A stretch of 64,000 bases of DNA from Hermodice carunculata. Lineage: Eukaryota; Annelida; Polychaeta; Eunicida; Amphinomidae. The notes below the pieces were generated by a model, which was not told the DNA's origin, ran no database searches, and was given only the letters and a program-made list of their open reading frames with translations. Positions 60,300 to 64,000 of the stretch are shown here, in pieces (the first letter of the stretch is position 1; every line of letters begins with the position of its first letter). The DNA is taken from positions 128,011,741 to 128,075,740 of the forward strand of contig OZ026612.1 in the NCBI GenBank assembly GCA_964020975.1, read 5' to 3'. The position numbers and the translations under genes are program-made.

Positions 60300-61290
60300 G
60301 AACAAGGCGTCAAAAACTACCTTCCTAAAAGACTGCTTTTTTGAAAGATTCCACTCTTAAAGATCAAAGATCCCATGCCTCCACACCCAGACGCACATTT
60401 CACGCTCTTGGCCGTGTATGCCTTAAAGCCGGATTCTCACGCTGTGCGGCGTTGACGTCTTAAGGGCGGCACCGGCCTGTCCAATAGTCAGGTAGATCTC
60501 ACAGGAATACCCGTCTCATTTGTTTCAACATGACGGCCGTTACTACGGGTAACCAACAACCAAACTACCCCTTTCTTCAGGCGTAAAAAATGTTACAACT
60601 ATCCACAGCGTTACAATGAAATGGTATTATACATTTATGTCCACTATGCTATTCCAAACTATCAGTATCCCTTTCATTATCAAAAGTCCTTTATATATAA
60701 TCTGTACCCGAAATGAATAAATTATGAATTGAAATAGCGCTGGACTGGGTTACTGGTGCACGATTAACTTTCTAGAACTCCCAATGGGCCCTTCAGAAAA
60801 TGACAATAATTTTATTCCAAAACTGCCCTCTTGTGTGCTTATTAAGAAACATTAGAGGCATGTTTACGCGGGATCTTCTGGATGGACGCGATAATCACAG
60901 GTCAGGAATGTGTCTCGTCAAAGGAAATCAGCAAACTTAAGGGTAACATATGTTGAATATTCCTTCAGGACTCGGTCTTCTCTAAGACAGCTTCAGAGCT
61001 TCTGGACTCCTTCAGGATAACCTTAAAGCTTTAGGATCTTTAAAGGCAAGATTGAAAATGTTTGTACACAGGTGTAAGTTTGAAGAGATCCCCATATGCT
61101 ACAATATTAGCCCTGTGCTTTTTCGTTCTTGCATGTGACAATATATAGTTCCAGAAAAATACGAAACACAAAAACACTGTATGTGAAGGGAATAGTTGAA
61201 TAAATGACGGGGTGAACGGACGAACAAACGAGCAAATAGATAAATAAATCAGTAATGAGGGACCATGACTGACCATGGATGAATTAATTA
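60300..61290. other. No supported gene
   Basis: No domain or repeat recognised. Confidence 0.4.
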
Positions 61291-61295
61291 TGATG

Positions 61296-61362
61296 GAACA
61301 TGCTTGGATTTGAACCCAGAATTCCAGCAGCATGGTCAGTCAATACATCTCCAGCGACACCA
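61296..61362 (-). mobile_element. Possible tRNA-derived SINE head or tRNA relic
   Basis: On the minus strand GGTGTCGCTGGAGATGTATT is followed about 40 bases later by GGGTTCAAATCCAAGC, a good B box (61306-61318). The A-box region is poor. A working tRNA gene is unlikely. Confidence 0.35.
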
Positions 61363-61363
61363 A

Positions 61364-61627
61364 CTACAACACGAAGTTCCAAACTATTCCAGTACCAGTC
61401 AGCTTTCTTACTTGAATAACAACAATGATTGAATGTTCTTTACAAGCATTTTTCTCATTGAAGTGCCAGCATGTCTGCATATCCAGACAAAAACGAATGA
61501 AATATCTCAAAAGCTCCCCTGGCTGCACTAATGGGTGTGTAACGCGCAGATGACGCAGAAGAAACCTCAGTCTAAACCATGGCACTTGAGGAGTTACCTC
61601 ATATTGCATCATAGATTTCCTGTTCAT
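61364..61627 (-). CDS. Possible exon, unknown product
   Basis: An 87-codon ATG frame reads MNRKSMMQYEVTPQVPWFRL, then VTHPLVQPGELLRYFIR and EHSIIVVIQ. A GTAAGA donor-like site follows IQ. The composition is protein-like but no family is recognised. A competing frame just upstream (LEHVHGVKLVDQYEQEIYD, after a TTTTAACTAG acceptor, ending at a TGA) covers about 61605-61672; both cannot be right as they stand. Confidence 0.2.
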   Translation of the reverse strand: MNRKSMMQYEVTPQVPWFRLRFLLRHLRVTHPLVQPGELLRYFIRFCLDMQTCWHFNEKNACKEHSIIVVIQVRKLTGTGIVWNFVL

Positions 61628-61848
61628 ACTGGTCGACCAACTTCACTCCATGTACGTGTTCCAGTGCGGCTAGTTAAAAGTAGAAAAAGGTAACAATACA
61701 GTGCACCGGCACAACGCGTGAGCATTCACACTCTGACACTATGCCGATGTCAACGGAAATGTTATGTTGAATTCACCATCGAGTTTTGGATGTATGAACA
61801 AGAAAGCATGGTTTCTTGGTTCGATATACTGTATCAGATAAAAATATG

Positions 61849-61864
61849 AAACTCAAATACGGTC

Positions 61865-61943
<79 letters not shown>

Positions 61944-62024
61944 ATTTATATATATATATATTATATATATATGTATGTATGTATGTATATATATATATAT
62001 ATATATATATGAGACCGTTTGAGT
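61849..62024. repeat. TA array flanked by inverted arms
   Basis: AAACTCAAATACGGTCCCATA at 61849-61869 is answered by TATGAGACCGTTTGAGTTT ending near 62026. Between them is a TA array (61866-62010) with GTAT and ATTTAT interruptions. The arms show it is a palindromic element whose core is the array. Confidence 0.7.
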
Positions 62025-62095
62025 TTTTTATTACACGGTAGTCTAAAGTTCAGTACCTTGTGATTGCATCGCAGTATCACACACACACACATTTA

Positions 62096-62275
<180 letters not shown>

Positions 62276-62279
62276 TACC

Positions 62280-63335
62280 TCACCATGCCTGAAGGCTTCT
62301 TTACTGATAGCTAAGCGATAGTTATTGATACGGTTATAACGTCAGCGATATCTACCGCCAATGACATCAGAAATGGCCATGGCTTGTCAGAGCAGCACAC
62401 CTTCCACATCTATTTTAACCCTCATGAGACTAGGTCAACATCTCCTTGAACGGAGAGAAAAGCTGCGGAGTTAACGTCTGTGTCATATAGAGAAAAAGGT
62501 ACATACGACGCGTAGTTCAGACAATTGGCATTGTGTCCCTTGGTAAAATGTGAGGAATACTTGCCCGCAGATCTGTCTAAAATCTACCAGTTGTTCTGTA
62601 GATAACAAAGGCAGTCTTCCCGAATTTTCCAAGTAAGGTTACCAAGCATAACTGTTGTAATATTCGTTTTTGTACAGCGGGTTATACCAAATTGTTAAGG
62701 AACTATTAAAAATAGCGAGCAGGCACTTTTGTGCAAGCAGCACATGGTATAAATGGACATGTAGATGCCGTAAAAATCCACTGGAATAAATTTTGGAATA
62801 ATTACGTTAAGCATTCTTTTAATATATGAATAATCTTGATGTAAGGTTGGTCGATTGCTAATATTTTTACAACTGCTTGTATTTCTGTAGATCTGATTTG
62901 ACGTGCTTTCCGAAACGAGATAAAGGGTATTACGTGGTAATGAAATAGTAAAGATTGTTCACAGGGCCAGTCCATGGTTAGCAACATATACTCACGATTC
63001 AGTCTGACATATGCTATTCATTTCAACATGTAAAGACAAGCGGAACATAACAGAATCAAGAATATGAGTCAGTCATGATTTCATTTGATGAACACGTATA
63101 GTATTCAGTTCAACGCATTAAGACTAATGGAACAGCAAAAAGCCACGAAGATGATTTCAAACGCTAACCAGCAAAATCTAGATATGCATTTGGATATATA
63201 AATCAAGCACTCGACACTTTGGTGTGAGCATGGCATTTGCTACGACTCTCATATCTGCTGTCCAGATATTGTCTTAACATATAACAATGAAGTGCAATAA
63301 TGGCACCAGGAGAAATTGTATGCAATGTTTAGCAT
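62280..63335. other. No recognisable gene
   Basis: Short frames without motifs. Confidence 0.4.
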
Positions 63336-63364
63336 TCAAAGAAAAGAAGGAGAGAAAGAAAGAT

Positions 63365-63492
<128 letters not shown>

Positions 63493-63905
63493 ACGGTTCA
63501 TATATGTAACCTTTATAGATCCATACATCTGCGTCCTGCGTCCAGTGTCAGAAATGTGATTGATTTTTCATCATTTCCTTTTCAAAACGTTTATGGGATA
63601 TTTAACTCGAACCAGTTCATGCTATATTTCTGTGCACATGCTTCACCCGGCTCTTTGCCGAGCTTGGTGCGTGCGCACAGCTCGTTCTGTAAAGCTGGCT
63701 TAAGTACTGTGTTCATATGATGGGCTGCCTCTCTGGCTTTTATTGAAATAGTTGATACAATAAAACTGATGCATTACGCCATTCCAGTCGTCATTCGATA
63801 CCCAGTGAGTTACATCATGACCAATCATAGGCAATATAACAAAACTTTTGGCACAACAATTAAATTAACATGTAACCCAATATAAAAATAGATCGGTAGT
63901 GATCA

Positions 63906-63918
63906 ACACACACACACT

Positions 63919-63957
<39 letters not shown>
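63906..63957. repeat. (CA)n microsatellite
   Basis: About 25 CA units with one TCTC break. Confidence 0.95.
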
Positions 63958-63958
<1 letters not shown>

Positions 63959-64000
63959 TACACATAGGCCTGTGCGCACACGTTCATGACATGTCAAAAT

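Overview
This is a gene-poor, AT-rich eukaryotic window crowded with repeats. Long introns or intergenic DNA, very long dinucleotide to tetranucleotide microsatellites, tRNA-derived SINE relics, DNA transposons with inverted ends, and CR1/L2-like non-LTR retrotransposons fit a marine invertebrate best. I cannot fix the phylum from sequence alone. I see no bacterial operons, CRISPR array or rRNA.

The only convincing host-type gene is a short minus-strand gene near 15.8-16.3 kb. It has a probable 5' UTR exon (donor at 16307), a 189-base intron and one coding exon for a 95-residue secreted peptide with eight cysteines. A few other short reading frames (near 9.5, 49.9 and 61.4 kb) could be exons but are weak.

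Layout. 0-8 kb: microsatellite, a stem-loop at 1.94 kb, and plus-strand copies of a dispersed repeat whose longest, inverted copy lies at 31.1-32.1 kb. 8.1-8.7 kb: LINE endonuclease relic. 9.05-13.69 kb: a probable 4.6-kb TTAA-type DNA transposon or compound block, containing a small mariner-like MITE, a 150-base tandem repeat, and an inverted pair of about 85-base segments each carrying the palindrome TCTCGCGAGA. 14.9-15.1 kb: minisatellite. 17.7-19.6 kb: higher-order tandem repeat, with a reverse-orientation relative at 59.3-60.3 kb. 26.6-28.5 kb: two converging LINE relics. 30.2-30.85 kb: another tandem family, followed by AAT microsatellites. 33.65-33.97 kb: two tRNA-derived SINE copies. 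34.69-38.2 kb: a near-complete LINE on the minus strand with one frame change. 38.48-40.02 kb: a DNA transposon with 220-base inverted ends and an exact 8-base target duplication, whose left end was hit by a later retroelement carrying its own 8-base duplication and a perfect 30-base hairpin. 44.9-45.45 and 53.96-54.12 kb: further LINE reverse-transcriptase relics. 47.1-51.0 kb: a complex block with Harbinger-like fragments, two 456-base inverted arms around a 994-base spacer, and a perfect 33-base hairpin abutting the left arm. 56.8-57.1 kb: a small inverted-end element. 58.0-58.3 kb: a 162-base tandem duplication. 61.8-63.96 kb: long TA, GAAA and CA arrays.

The most informative parts are the nested transposon at 38.5-40.0 kb, the inverted-arm structure at 49.1-51.0 kb, the TTAA-bounded block at 9-13.7 kb, and the secreted peptide gene. 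All homology calls are by eye from translated motifs.
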